NCBI RefSeq assembly: GCF_000724625.1 | Contig: NZ_CP007139.1 | Span: 5,022,001 to 5,086,000, forward strand | Origin: Fimbriimonas ginsengisoli Gsoil 348 | GTDB lineage: Bacteria; Armatimonadota; Fimbriimonadia; Fimbriimonadales; Fimbriimonadaceae | Direction of reading: 5' to 3' | DNA length: 64,000 nucleotides | Shown here: in pieces, positions 34,185 through 43,036 of the stretch | Numbering within the stretch: position 1 is the stretch's first letter | How the letters are laid out: every line of letters begins with the position of its first letter | Made by a program: the position numbers and the translations under genes | Notes under the pieces: generated by a model | Seen by the model: only the letters and a program-made list of their open reading frames with translations | What the model was told of the DNA's origin: nothing | Databases searched by the model: none

Positions 34185-34592
34185 ATGAGTTCCGTCGCGA
34201 TTCCCCTGCCAAAACCTGCTGGCATGCGGCCGCCGCTCGGACCGCCGCCAGGAAGGACGACGTTCGATTCCCGACCGGGCGACCACGACGAGCCGCTGCA
34301 CAAGCGGATCGCCGACAGCGTTCAGGAAGTCGTCAACGCTTGCAAGTACGCGGAGCCCGACGACGTGCCCTACCTTAACCGCCTGATTCATCAGCGCAAG
34401 CGGCTCGTTGAGCAAGAGTTATCGATGCTGAGAATGATGGCTCCCGTCGTTATGCCCCCGTTAATCAGCAACCTCTACATGCTCGATTTTCTGAACGAGG
34501 ATAACGACCTCGAACGGGTCTACGTCCGCCTCCTCGAGGATCTCGACCTTGCAGCCGAGCGAATCGCAAATCTTGGAGAGCGAAACGGGTAG
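34185..34592 (+). CDS. Hypothetical helical protein, Pro-rich N-terminus
   Basis: This is a 135-residue soluble protein that I do not recognise. Residues 1-35 are Pro/Gly-rich and probably disordered (PLPKPAG, GPPPGRT). The remainder is predicted alpha-helical with an amphipathic pattern (LHKRIADSVQEVVNACKYAE and LNEDNDLERVYVRLLEDLDLAAERI). It starts at ATG 34185, preceded by AAAGGATT. It is 22 bases upstream of the TPR/TM2 gene and probably co-transcribed, so the two may act together. Confidence 0.72.
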   Translation: MSSVAIPLPKPAGMRPPLGPPPGRTTFDSRPGDHDEPLHKRIADSVQEVVNACKYAEPDDVPYLNRLIHQRKRLVEQELSMLRMMAPVVMPPLISNLYMLDFLNEDNDLERVYVRLLEDLDLAAERIANLGERNG

Positions 34593-34614
34593 CGTTTCTC
34601 GTCTACTCCGATAG

Positions 34615-35655
34615 ATGCAGCGACCGGACACTCCCGCCGACAGCGCGCAGGCTCTAAAAAAAGAGCTTTCACGCCTGCGCGCCAAGCTCACCGAAACCAG
34701 CGACCGGGACATTAAGGCGGCTCTCCAAATGCGGATCGAGCAAATCCAGTCGGAGATGCCGAAAGATTCGCCGGGCGCGGCCAAAGCCGACCCGGCTGCG
34801 GAAGAAAAGGAGCTCGCCCGCCTGCGCATAAAGCTTCAGCACACTACCGATCGCGATATCCAAGCCGCGCTCCAAATGAAGATCGACCAGCTCAAAGCGT
34901 CGATTGCGGAAGAAAGCGATAAGCCAGTTGCGGCCGCGGAAGCGGCGGAGGAAGAAGAGCCGGAAATCCAGCCTTCCTCGCCGGAGCAGATCGTCATCGC
35001 GGACGGGCTCATCCGGCAAGCTCGAGTCGAGAAGATGCGGAACAACGTCGCGCGCTCGACAGAGCTGATCAAACAGGCCTCCGAGGTCGCCCCTGGCTCT
35101 GCCGCCGTTTTGGAAGCGCTGGGCGATGACCTGATGGAGAGGCGACTAGTCAAACAAGCTGTCGCCGCCTATAAACGCGCGAGCCGCCTGGAACCGAAGA
35201 ACGTCGCCGTGGAGGAGAAGTTTGCTCTGGCCGCTCTACAATTGCAGTCGTTCGGATCGCTCGACGATCAAATGCGAAGCATGAGCGATCCGCTTCTGTT
35301 GTCAAGAGAGGACACCCTCGCCCGAGTTCCCTATGCCGCGGTTCTCTCCGCGTTCTTTCCCGGCGTGGGCCACCTCGTGTTGGGACAAACCACGAAAGGG
35401 TTCGCGATCCTCGCCGGCTGGGTCATTTGCATCGTCTGGGCCATCACCCAGCGGAATGATTTAGAGATGATCTTCCGCACCGTGGGCGGCCAAAGCCGAC
35501 ACCCGAACTACGTGGTGCTGCTGCCAATCGCCATTGGCGCCGTGATCTACGTCAGCACGCTTATGAGCTTCAAGGGAATGTCCCGAACCACCGTCAAGAA
35601 GAACATTCACCGCCCGCCCCCTCCCACCGAAGGCGGCAACCTCCCCTTCGAGTAA
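34615..35655 (+). CDS. Duplicated coiled-coil, TPR and TM2-like membrane protein
   Basis: This is a 346-residue protein of unknown function with a clear modular layout. Two near-identical helical repeats occur near residues 15-48 and 64-97, both containing LxRLRxKL, DRDI and AALQM, joined by an Ala/Asp-rich linker. A Glu-rich stretch precedes a TPR-like region (about 130-205: AVLEALGDDLMERRLVKQAV and AYKRASRLEPKN). The C-terminus has two to three membrane helices; AVLSAFFPGVGHLVLGQTTKG resembles the TM2 domain. The cytoplasmic part would project from the membrane. It is the second gene of a probable two-gene operon. Confidence 0.75.
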   Translation: MQRPDTPADSAQALKKELSRLRAKLTETSDRDIKAALQMRIEQIQSEMPKDSPGAAKADPAAEEKELARLRIKLQHTTDRDIQAALQMKIDQLKASIAEESDKPVAAAEAAEEEEPEIQPSSPEQIVIADGLIRQARVEKMRNNVARSTELIKQASEVAPGSAAVLEALGDDLMERRLVKQAVAAYKRASRLEPKNVAVEEKFALAALQLQSFGSLDDQMRSMSDPLLLSREDTLARVPYAAVLSAFFPGVGHLVLGQTTKGFAILAGWVICIVWAITQRNDLEMIFRTVGGQSRHPNYVVLLPIAIGAVIYVSTLMSFKGMSRTTVKKNIHRPPPPTEGGNLPFE

Positions 35656-35753
35656 ACATAACGTTTTCTACGAAACCGAGCGAGGGCACTTACGGTTCAG
35701 AGTTCGTCAACCAACCCTTCGATCCTTGCGCCGAATCTGGAAAGGACTTTGTC

Positions 35754-35793
35754 GTACGTTTTGTACACCCCCTCACCAGTGTACAAAACGTAC
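35754..35793. repeat. Perfect 15-bp palindrome GTACGTTTTGTACAC
   Basis: Arms 35754-35768 and 35779-35793 are exact complements around a 10-base spacer. The spacing suits either a dimeric repressor operator or a hairpin. It lies between the TPR/TM2 gene and the end of the HD-GYP gene. No T run follows on the plus strand; the AAAAA after it reads as a T run before the stem on the minus strand, which does not fit a terminator. Confidence 0.85.
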
Positions 35794-35830
35794 AAAAACC
35801 GGGGCACAGAGCGGCTCGTGCCGGAGGCGT

Positions 35831-36937
35831 TTATCCCTCCCAGAAGAACGAATCGGTCTCCGGAAGGTGGTCGAGGCGTCCTTCTTGGGCGAGGTCTTGC
35901 AGGGTCAGGACTACCTCGGCATCCCATTGGACGCCAGCCCCGCGGACGAGGATTTCCAGTGCGTCTGGCCGGGGCATTGCCGGTCGATAGGAGCGGGCGC
36001 TGGTCATCGCGTCGTAGGCGTCGGCTACGGCCACGATCCGAGCGGCAAACGGGATCTGTTCGCCGACGAGCTTGTCCGGATAACCGCTGCCGTCCATCGC
36101 TTCATGGTGGTGCCGCACCACCCTCAGAATCGTCTCATCCGAGTAGATCGGTTTTAAAATCGTCTCGCCGATCACCGGATGCTTCTTAACCGCCTCGAAC
36201 TCTTGCGGGGTGAGCCGGCCCGGGGCAAGCAGTATTTGCTCGGGAACCCCAATCTTGCCGATGTCGTGGAGAAGGGCCGCGGTGACGAGGGAACGGAGGA
36301 ATTCCGGGTGCCCAGGCCGAAGCTCTTGGGCCAGAAGCAACGCGATTCCGGCAACTCGGCTGGAGTGGTTCTGCGTATGCGGATCTTTTGCTTCCAGCGC
36401 TTGCGTAAACGAGCGAAGCGTGCGGCCGAAGATCGTCCGCAACTGTTCCGCCTGCTCGTGCACTCGCGCCTCCAGCCGGCGTCGATACACCTCGTTCTCG
36501 GCTTCCAAAGCCCGCGTAAGGAGGCCCAACCGGCGTCGCTCGAGCGCCTTTTCAAGTCGGATGGTGACGTCTTCCAGGTCGAAAGGCTTGAGGATGTAGT
36601 CGAAAGCGCCTGCCTTCAGGCACTCCACCGCACGCGTAACGTCGGAGCCTGCGGTGATCATAATCACCGCGAGCGTGGAGTCGACGCGTAGGGCTCGGGA
36701 TAAAAGCTCGTCACCCGACATGCCCGGCATGTTCAAGTCGGTCAGCACCGCATCGTAGGCGCCCGGACGGAGGCACGCGAGAGCTTCCTCCCCGGAATGG
36801 GCGATGTCGGTCTCGATCCCACTCAGCATGAGCCCATCGGCGAGGCCGGCGACGAGGTCTACCTCGTCGTCCACGAGTAACACTCGCGTCCCGGTGTCGA
36901 GGGTTTGTTTGGACGGATTGATAAGTTCGCTAATCAT
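35831..36937 (-). CDS. Response regulator with HD-GYP output domain
   Basis: This 368-residue cytosolic regulator is predicted to hydrolyse cyclic di-GMP when phosphorylated. The receiver domain (about residues 18-135) has VLLVDDE, the phospho-acceptor in VLTDLNMPGMSG, and LKPFD with the conserved Lys. A coiled-coil linker follows. The HD-GYP domain has HSSRVAGIA, LHDIGKIGVPE, KKHPVIGETIL, HHHEAMDGSGYP with the GYP signature, and ADAYDAMTSARSYR. ATG 36937 overlaps the end of the upstream histidine kinase gene by eight bases, so the pair is co-expressed. ATG is chosen since the earlier frame lies inside the kinase gene. Confidence 0.94.
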   Translation of the reverse strand: MISELINPSKQTLDTGTRVLLVDDEVDLVAGLADGLMLSGIETDIAHSGEEALACLRPGAYDAVLTDLNMPGMSGDELLSRALRVDSTLAVIMITAGSDVTRAVECLKAGAFDYILKPFDLEDVTIRLEKALERRRLGLLTRALEAENEVYRRRLEARVHEQAEQLRTIFGRTLRSFTQALEAKDPHTQNHSSRVAGIALLLAQELRPGHPEFLRSLVTAALLHDIGKIGVPEQILLAPGRLTPQEFEAVKKHPVIGETILKPIYSDETILRVVRHHHEAMDGSGYPDKLVGEQIPFAARIVAVADAYDAMTSARSYRPAMPRPDALEILVRGAGVQWDAEVVLTLQDLAQEGRLDHLPETDSFFWEG

Positions 36938-38897
36938 CGACTCGAAGCGGTAATCGCAGGTTAAACGTCGTTCCTTCGCCGGGCCTAGACTCAAACGATA
37001 ACGATCCCCGATGCGCCTCGGCGATGCCGTGGCAGATTGAAAGTCCGAGGCCGGTGCCCTCACCTACCGGCTTCGTCGTGAAGAATGGCTCAAAAACCCT
37101 GTTCTGGTGCTCGTTCGGAATACCAAGCCCCTGATCGTCGATAGATATCACGGCCCAGTCCCGTTCTCGAGTGGTGCGAAGCTTCAGCTGGCCGCGACCG
37201 CTCCCTCGCATCGCATGCAGCGCATTGCTCACGAGGTTCAGGACGACTTGCTCGATCTGGCTTTCGTCGACGTAAACGATCGGATTCTCCTCGCACAGCG
37301 CAACCTCTAGCAAAACGTTCTCCCGTCGCACGCTCGATTCGCACAGTTCGATCGCCGTATTCAGCACGTCGTTGATCGGCTGCGCCTTTTGTCGAGGCTG
37401 GCTTTCGCGAGAAAAAGCTAAGAGGGACTTTCCGATCCGGGTTGCGCGATCCACCATACGCAGGATCGTCTCCGCGCGCTTCTGAACTCCGGAATCGCTT
37501 ACCCGCTTGAGAATCTGGGCGTTGACGGAGATGGCGGCCAGAGGATTATTGATCTCGTGCGCGACGCCGGCGACGAGTTCTCCGAGCGCGGCAAGCTTTT
37601 CGGTCTGCCGAATCTGCGATTCGAGCCGCTTTCGCTCTCCGATGTCGGTTCGCACGCCGAGGACGCCGACCCGGGCGCCATCGCTGGAGAGAATGATGTC
37701 CACTCGCTGGTGGACTAGCCGGGGAGAGCCGTTCCGGTGACGAAGGGTCACCTCCCCTTCGAAGAAATACCGATCGTTCATCGACCGGTAAATCATTTCG
37801 AGGTTGTCTCCCTCGGGATAGAGCGCTATCGTGCCTCCCGCCGCGTTCAGCTCGTCCGCCGTGTAGCCGAACATGCGCTCGAAGGCGGGATTGACGTACG
37901 AAGTCTTCCCTTCAAGGTCGGTAATCGTGATCGCATCGCCCGCGCTATGGAGGGCGTGCCGGATTTTCAAGAGCTCGATCTCGGAGTTCTTCCGTTCAGT
38001 GATATCCGTGCAAACCCCGAGAACCAAGCTCTTGCCCGGCTCGACGGACGGGATCGGGTGCTTCGTAGCCTCAAACCAGTGGACTTTGCCGTCGGCCCCC
38101 TCGATCCTCATCTCGTAAGGGCCGACGTCTTCGCTCGTTTCCAGAACTTTTCTGTCGACGGTCAGGAACTCCTCAGTCTCGCTGGCGGCCCGAAAGTCGA
38201 TATCGAAGCGGCCCTCGAGGGTCGATACGTCCGTGCCGTAGAGGCGAGCGGTAGCCGCGTTGCCGAGGACGTACCTACCCTCCGAATCCTTGACGAACAC
38301 CACGCTTGGAATCGACTCGATGACATTCCGTAGGAATTGACGCTGAAAGTCGAGTTCTCGCTGATCGCGTTTTTGAGAAGTGATGTCTCTTTGCGAGCCC
38401 CAAGCTCGAACCAGGCAACCCCGCTCCACAATGCCGAAGAGGGAGTTGAGAAACCATCGAGGCTGGCCGTCGACGCCTACTTCTTCCGACTCGACGTCAT
38501 TCAGGGCCAGGTTCTTCAAAAACGCACTCAGGAACAGGTGGGTTTCCGGCTTGGTTCGGTCGAACATCTGATCCAAGCGCGTGCCGACCAGATCGGACGC
38601 CCGGTCGAGGCCGTACATCCGAGCCATGGCGTCGTTGCATTCGGCGAGATACACCGACTTAAGAGCGATCTCGATCTGGTGCTCGACCGGGATAGTGAGC
38701 GCGATCGGGATTTCACACTCCGCACGCCAAATTCCTTCCGAGCTGCGCTCGACGAGGGTTCGGTACCGTCCCTCGCTTTCGGAAAGGGTGTTCACCTGCC
38801 GTTGAAGCTCGTCGATGCGGCGATGAAGTGCTTCAATATCCCGATCGCCCGAAGCGCCGAGTTTTTCGCTCGTGTTCGTAGACGAAGAAGTCGGCAT
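36930..38897 (-). CDS. Multi-PAS sensor histidine kinase
   Basis: This 655-residue kinase lacks membrane helices, so it senses cytosolic signals. An N-terminal coiled coil is followed by three PAS-type domains (about 45-170, 180-305, 305-425), each with PAC-like ends such as HWFEATKHPIPSVEPGKSLV and RLVHQRVDIILSSDG. The HisKA domain has the phospho-acceptor His in LVAGVAHEINNPLAAIS. The ATPase domain has the N box NLVSNALHAMRG, DDQGLGIP and GEGTGLGLSICHG. It is followed by its HD-GYP partner with an eight-base overlap. The signal is unknown. Confidence 0.94.
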   Translation of the reverse strand: MPTSSSTNTSEKLGASGDRDIEALHRRIDELQRQVNTLSESEGRYRTLVERSSEGIWRAECEIPIALTIPVEHQIEIALKSVYLAECNDAMARMYGLDRASDLVGTRLDQMFDRTKPETHLFLSAFLKNLALNDVESEEVGVDGQPRWFLNSLFGIVERGCLVRAWGSQRDITSQKRDQRELDFQRQFLRNVIESIPSVVFVKDSEGRYVLGNAATARLYGTDVSTLEGRFDIDFRAASETEEFLTVDRKVLETSEDVGPYEMRIEGADGKVHWFEATKHPIPSVEPGKSLVLGVCTDITERKNSEIELLKIRHALHSAGDAITITDLEGKTSYVNPAFERMFGYTADELNAAGGTIALYPEGDNLEMIYRSMNDRYFFEGEVTLRHRNGSPRLVHQRVDIILSSDGARVGVLGVRTDIGERKRLESQIRQTEKLAALGELVAGVAHEINNPLAAISVNAQILKRVSDSGVQKRAETILRMVDRATRIGKSLLAFSRESQPRQKAQPINDVLNTAIELCESSVRRENVLLEVALCEENPIVYVDESQIEQVVLNLVSNALHAMRGSGRGQLKLRTTRERDWAVISIDDQGLGIPNEHQNRVFEPFFTTKPVGEGTGLGLSICHGIAEAHRGSLSFESRPGEGTTFNLRLPLRVDD

Positions 38898-39050
38898 ATT
38901 AGATAACTATTGGCTACGGTTCGCTACTTCGTTTTAGTTTCTTGGAGACGGTAGCGGATTCTGTCCTTCATTGCGCAAAGGACGCGGGGGTGTAAACTCC
39001 AGCTTCACTCTCGCTCCCCTGGAGCGAATGAGGTTGAGGACTTACCGAAC

Positions 39051-40178
39051 TTGGCAAGCGCATACACTCCCGGTCTTACCGTAAGCGGCGACATCGTCGT
39101 CCGCCGCAATCGTCGACTGCCCATCAAGGGCGAAGTTCTGGTCCAGCCGGGCGCCCTCGTAGAGCCTACGACGGTGGTTGCCCGAGCCATGCTTCCGGGC
39201 GCGCTTCAAACCATCAAACTCGCCGAAAAGCTGGGAGTGGAGGCGAAAGACGTGGCGAGCATGCTGAAGATCGAAGTCGGCCAGCCGGTCACGACGGGTC
39301 AAGTCGTGGCGGAGGGAAAGAAGCTCTTCGGATTCTTTAAGGCTCCGTCGGTGTCGTCCGAGTTTTCCGGCACGATCGAATCGGTTTCCGACGTCACGGG
39401 GAACGCGCTCGTTCGCGAACCGTCGATTCCGGTCGACGTCAAGGCATACATCCAAGGTCGAATCGCGGAGGTCATGCCGGAGGAAGGGGCTGTCGTCGAA
39501 ACCCGCTGCGCGATGGTGCAAGGAATCTTTGGCGTTGGGGGTGAGCGCACGGGAACGATCCGAGTCGCGGTGCCCAGCCCCGATAAGGTGCTGGAAGCGA
39601 GCGACATTCAGAGCGGCGATGCGGGCAAGTTCCTTGTGGGAGGAGCCGGCGTAACGCTGGATGCGATTCAAAAAGCTTCCCAAGCCGGCGTTACCGGCCT
39701 GATCGTGGGCGGCATCAAGGATAGCGACCTCACAAAGTTTCTGGGGTTCGATATCGGGGTCGCCATTACCGGTTCGGAACCGATAGATCTCACGATCGTG
39801 GTCACGGAAGGGTTCGGTTTCTTATCGATGGCCGAACGGACATTCAAACTGCTGTCTTCGCTGGAAGGAAAGGTCGGCTCGATTAACGGCGCGACCCAGA
39901 TTCGAGCCGGCGTTATCCGCCCCGAGCTTATCGTTCCGATCGCCGAAGACGCCGCAACGTCGAAGATTGCCAGCCAAGTTTTTGAACTGAAAGAAGGGAC
40001 GCCGATCCGGGTGATCCGCGAACCCTACTTTGGAAGGTTGGGCGCGGTCACCGATCTCCCTTCCGCGCTCGTTACCCTCGAGTCCGGGACCGAGGTCCGG
40101 GTTCTCCGGGCGCGGCTGGAAAACGGCGAAGAGGTCACGGTCCCCCGAGCAAACGTCGAAATTATTGCCTCGGACTAA
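39051..40178 (+). CDS. Hypothetical protein with barrel-sandwich hybrid and KOW-like regions
   Basis: This is a 375-residue soluble protein that I cannot name. Residues about 20-130 look like a barrel-sandwich hybrid as in biotinyl/RnfC-type domains (KGEVLVQPGALVEPTTVVAR and GQPVTTGQVVAEGKKLFGFF, then PSVSSEFSGTIESVSDVTG). The middle has a Gly-rich alpha/beta segment, GGAGVTLDAIQKASQAGVTG, and LGFDIGVAITGSEP. The C-terminus, GRLGAVTDLPSALVTLESG followed by VLRARLENGEEVTVPRANVEII, resembles a KOW motif. The start is TTG 39051 with no clear Shine-Dalgarno. It is divergent from the histidine kinase, and a hairpin separates it from the hydrolase gene. Confidence 0.72.
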   Translation: MASAYTPGLTVSGDIVVRRNRRLPIKGEVLVQPGALVEPTTVVARAMLPGALQTIKLAEKLGVEAKDVASMLKIEVGQPVTTGQVVAEGKKLFGFFKAPSVSSEFSGTIESVSDVTGNALVREPSIPVDVKAYIQGRIAEVMPEEGAVVETRCAMVQGIFGVGGERTGTIRVAVPSPDKVLEASDIQSGDAGKFLVGGAGVTLDAIQKASQAGVTGLIVGGIKDSDLTKFLGFDIGVAITGSEPIDLTIVVTEGFGFLSMAERTFKLLSSLEGKVGSINGATQIRAGVIRPELIVPIAEDAATSKIASQVFELKEGTPIRVIREPYFGRLGAVTDLPSALVTLESGTEVRVLRARLENGEEVTVPRANVEIIASD

Positions 40179-40205
40179 TAGATCCAGAAAAGCGTTGGAT
40201 CTATT
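40177..40205. other. Intercistronic hairpin
   Basis: A perfect 10-bp stem AATAGATCCA/TGGATCTATT with a 9-base loop begins in the stop codon of the barrel-sandwich gene and ends 10 bases before the hydrolase start. Without a T run directly after it, this may be an attenuator or a processing site. Confidence 0.7.
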
Positions 40206-40215
40206 GGACGGTTTT

Positions 40216-41121
40216 ATGACGATTCTCTCAGCTCACGGTCGGGGCCGGCGGGGGGGCTACGCGTTGGCAACGCTGATGCTTGCCACGATTGGATGCGGAC
40301 GCTTTTCGCGAGGTAACCGCACCTCGACGCTTCCGGCGCCGGCAAAGACAATCGCGAGCGGGGTTCGGTTTCAAGAGATTCGGGTCTCGAAGTTCAAGGA
40401 GCGCCCGCGCCTCTGGGTTTATGCCCCTGACGATAAGAAAAAGAACCATCCGTGCATCGTCATTGCCGCGGCCGGCTCACCGATGACGAGTGGAATGCCG
40501 CTCGGAGAAGGGGACCGCGCGGAACATCTCCCTTACGTGGCAAAAGGGTACGTGGTCGTGGCGTACGAAGTGTCTGGCCCACTCGTGAAGGGAGCCGACC
40601 CGATTCCGGCGATGACGCTTTTTGCCAAACGAGACCTGGGAATCGCCAACGGAAAGGCGGCAATCGACTATGCCCTGCATTCCCTGCCGGTCGACCCGAT
40701 GCGGCTTTACGCCGTGGGGCACAGCTCGGCGGCGACGCTTGCCTTGCAGCTTTCCGCCGCCGACTCGCGCATTCGCGGCTGCGTAGCCTACGCGCCGGTT
40801 ACCGACGTACCGGACTTTATTGGCCCCGATCGGATGGCGCTGATCGGGAACCGGATTCCTCAGCTCGCAACCGCTATCCGCAAGCTTTCACCTAAGGCAA
40901 ATATCGGCGCGCTCCGGTGTCCCGTGATGCTTTTCACTGCCGCCGACGATCAAACGGTTCCTACCGAGTCCGTTCAGAGTTACGCCGAGGCGCTGAAGCA
41001 GAAGAACAGCGACGTGGACCTGGTCCGGGTTTCCAGCGGCGATCACTATGACAGCATGATTCAAGAAGGAATTCCGGCGGGAATCCAATGGCTCGGCCGC
41101 GCTCGCCGTCCGAAGAAATAG
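40216..41121 (+). CDS. Alpha/beta hydrolase, probably membrane-anchored or exported
   Basis: This is a 301-residue hydrolase of the dienelactone hydrolase/prolyl oligopeptidase-like group. An Arg-rich N-terminus and hydrophobic stretch ending LATIGC suggest a signal peptide, possibly a lipobox. The nucleophile elbow is VGHSSAAT (Ser). The acid is Asp in FTAADDQTVP and the His is in SSGDHYDS. Typical N-terminal strands such as IVIAAAGSP and GYVVVAYEVSG precede it. The substrate is unknown. ATG 40216 is chosen; the frame upstream overlaps the previous gene. nuoF starts 66 bases downstream. Confidence 0.82.
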   Translation: MTILSAHGRGRRGGYALATLMLATIGCGRFSRGNRTSTLPAPAKTIASGVRFQEIRVSKFKERPRLWVYAPDDKKKNHPCIVIAAAGSPMTSGMPLGEGDRAEHLPYVAKGYVVVAYEVSGPLVKGADPIPAMTLFAKRDLGIANGKAAIDYALHSLPVDPMRLYAVGHSSAATLALQLSAADSRIRGCVAYAPVTDVPDFIGPDRMALIGNRIPQLATAIRKLSPKANIGALRCPVMLFTAADDQTVPTESVQSYAEALKQKNSDVDLVRVSSGDHYDSMIQEGIPAGIQWLGRARRPKK

Positions 41122-41187
41122 CATTCCAGCTTGAGCCGGCAGCACGTAACGCGGAGGCGGCTCTCGGAAGTAAACTTCGGAACGTCC

Positions 41188-42486
41188 ATGGCTGAGTACA
41201 AGCTTCTTTTGGAACACGCGCACGAGCCGAGCTTTCGGACGCTCGAAGGATATCGCGCGACCGGCGGCTACAAAGCGCTCGAGAAGGCGCTCGGCATGGA
41301 GCGGCAGACCATCGTCGACTCGATTAAGACGGCGGGCTTGCGCGGGCGCGGCGGCGCCGGCGCGCCGGCAGCCCTTAAGTGGGGCGGAATGCCGAAAGAA
41401 AAGAAGCGGCCGCACTATCTGATCTGCAACGCCGACGAAGGCGAGCCGGGGACTTTCAAAGACAAACAACTTCTCGAACAGTGCCCGTTCGAGTTGGTGG
41501 AAGGGATGACCATCGCCGCCTGGGCAGTACAGGGCGACGCCGGTTACGTTTACATTCGCGGCGAGTACATGGACGGCGCGAAGGCGCTTCGCGAGGCGAT
41601 CGACGAAGCGTACCGGGCGGGTTTGCTCGGCAAGAACATCCTAGGCAGCGGAATGGATTTCGACCTGTATATCCATTGCGGCGCGGGATCGTATGAATGC
41701 GGCGAAGAAACCGCCCTCATGAGCTCGCTTATGGGCGAGCGCGGCATGCCGCGGCTGAAGTTTCCGCACGCTCCCTTCCCCGTTATCAGCGGAGTTTGGG
41801 ATAAGCCAACGCTGATCCATAACGTCGAGAGCTATTGCACGGTGCCTTACATCGTCGACCGCGGCGCGGAGTGGTGGTCGTCGTTGGGCGCTTCGACCAA
41901 GAACTCGCGGGGAACCAAAATCTTTTCCGTCTCCGGGCATGTGAATAAGCCCGGCAACTATGAAATCGAGTTCGGCACGCCTCTTCGCGAGCTTCTCGAA
42001 CTTGCGGGCGGCGTCAAGGGCGGCGCGCTGAAGGCATGTATTCCGGGCGGAAGCTCGGTCCCGATCATCACCGCCGAGTCGGTCGAGAAGGCGATCCTCG
42101 GCTACGAGGAGATGAGCGAGGTCAAATCGATGGTGGGGTCCGGAGGGTGCATGTTCCTCAACGAGCACACCGACATCGTTAAGTTCGCCTGGCGTACGGC
42201 CGTGTTCTACATGAACGAGAGCTGCGGGAAATGCACTCCGTGCCGCGAGGGGACTCGGTGGATGGTTCAGATTCTGGAACGGATTATCGGCGGCGGCGGG
42301 CGGCCCGGCGACGTCGAGCTGCTTCGTCAAGTCGCCTCGCAAATCGACGGACGGTCGTTCTGCCCGCTGGGCGACGCCGCGGCGTGGCCGATCATGGGCA
42401 TGATTCGCATCTTCCCCGAGGAGTTCGACTACTACATCGAGCAAGGCAGAAGCATGTTGGACCGGGTTCCGGCCAGCGTCGCCTAG
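41188..42486 (+). CDS. nuoF: NADH-quinone oxidoreductase subunit F, isolated
   Basis: This 432-residue NuoF-type protein binds FMN, NADH and one [4Fe-4S] cluster, and in complex I it is the NADH entry point. Motifs are GLRGRGGAGAPAALKW (NADH), CNADEGEPGTFKD, GAGSYECGEETALMSSL (FMN) and the cluster site ESCGKCTPCREGT with FCPLG downstream. Length is normal. NuoE, NuoG and the membrane subunits are absent from the window, so it may work with complex I subunits encoded elsewhere or in a hydrogenase/formate dehydrogenase-type complex. ATG 41188 is chosen as the family start; the frame reaches 41131. A GNAT gene follows 17 bases later. Confidence 0.93.
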   Translation: MAEYKLLLEHAHEPSFRTLEGYRATGGYKALEKALGMERQTIVDSIKTAGLRGRGGAGAPAALKWGGMPKEKKRPHYLICNADEGEPGTFKDKQLLEQCPFELVEGMTIAAWAVQGDAGYVYIRGEYMDGAKALREAIDEAYRAGLLGKNILGSGMDFDLYIHCGAGSYECGEETALMSSLMGERGMPRLKFPHAPFPVISGVWDKPTLIHNVESYCTVPYIVDRGAEWWSSLGASTKNSRGTKIFSVSGHVNKPGNYEIEFGTPLRELLELAGGVKGGALKACIPGGSSVPIITAESVEKAILGYEEMSEVKSMVGSGGCMFLNEHTDIVKFAWRTAVFYMNESCGKCTPCREGTRWMVQILERIIGGGGRPGDVELLRQVASQIDGRSFCPLGDAAAWPIMGMIRIFPEEFDYYIEQGRSMLDRVPASVA

Positions 42487-42503
42487 CCAGTAAGCTTTAC
42501 GGA

Positions 42504-43031
42504 ATGAGTCTCTCTTTGCGCGTTGCGACCAATCGCGACGTCGACGACGTGGTGCGCGTGATCCGCGCCGTTTACGACGAGTACAGCTTCGCTTGGGAAG
42601 AGGATGGGTACCACGCCGACCTTTACGACCTAGAAAAGGCGTATGCCGCGATTGGAGACACGTTTTACGTGGCCACCTGGCAGGGGGAAACGGTCGGCAC
42701 GGCGGCGCTGGAGCGGTTCGACGCGGTGCCCGGCGAGATCGGCGCCATCGTCGAGCACAATGGATTCCTCCGCGTCGGCGGCGCGGATTGTTCGATCGAG
42801 AGGCTCTACGTCCATCCGAATGGACGGAAAAGAGGAGTGGGACAGGCGTTGATGAACCGCGTGATCGAAGATGCGCGGAACGAGGGGCGGTCCCGAATGG
42901 AGATTTGGAGCGATAAGCGGTTCACGGACGCCCATCGGCTTTACGAGCGACTCGGAGCCAGGGTCGTCGGAGAGCGGATCTGCGACGATCCAGACGTGAG
43001 CCCCGAATGGGGCCTGCTGCTCGACCTGTAG
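42504..43031 (+). CDS. GNAT-family N-acetyltransferase
   Basis: This is a 175-residue cytosolic acetyltransferase. The acetyl-CoA loop is PNGRKRGVGQALM, preceded by IERLYVHP, and the C-terminal WSDKRFTDAHRLYERLGARVVG is the usual GNAT end. Acceptor specificity cannot be read from sequence. It probably shares a transcript with nuoF (17-base gap). The gene ends just before a terminator that serves the opposite strand. Confidence 0.87.
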   Translation: MSLSLRVATNRDVDDVVRVIRAVYDEYSFAWEEDGYHADLYDLEKAYAAIGDTFYVATWQGETVGTAALERFDAVPGEIGAIVEHNGFLRVGGADCSIERLYVHPNGRKRGVGQALMNRVIEDARNEGRSRMEIWSDKRFTDAHRLYERLGARVVGERICDDPDVSPEWGLLLDL

Positions 43032-43036
43032 CCAAG

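Noticed and set aside
35697-35765. Short minus-strand peptide of 23 codons with a GTG start after TGAGGGG
   Set aside because: Part of it is encoded by the perfect palindrome; there is no evidence beyond a short open frame.
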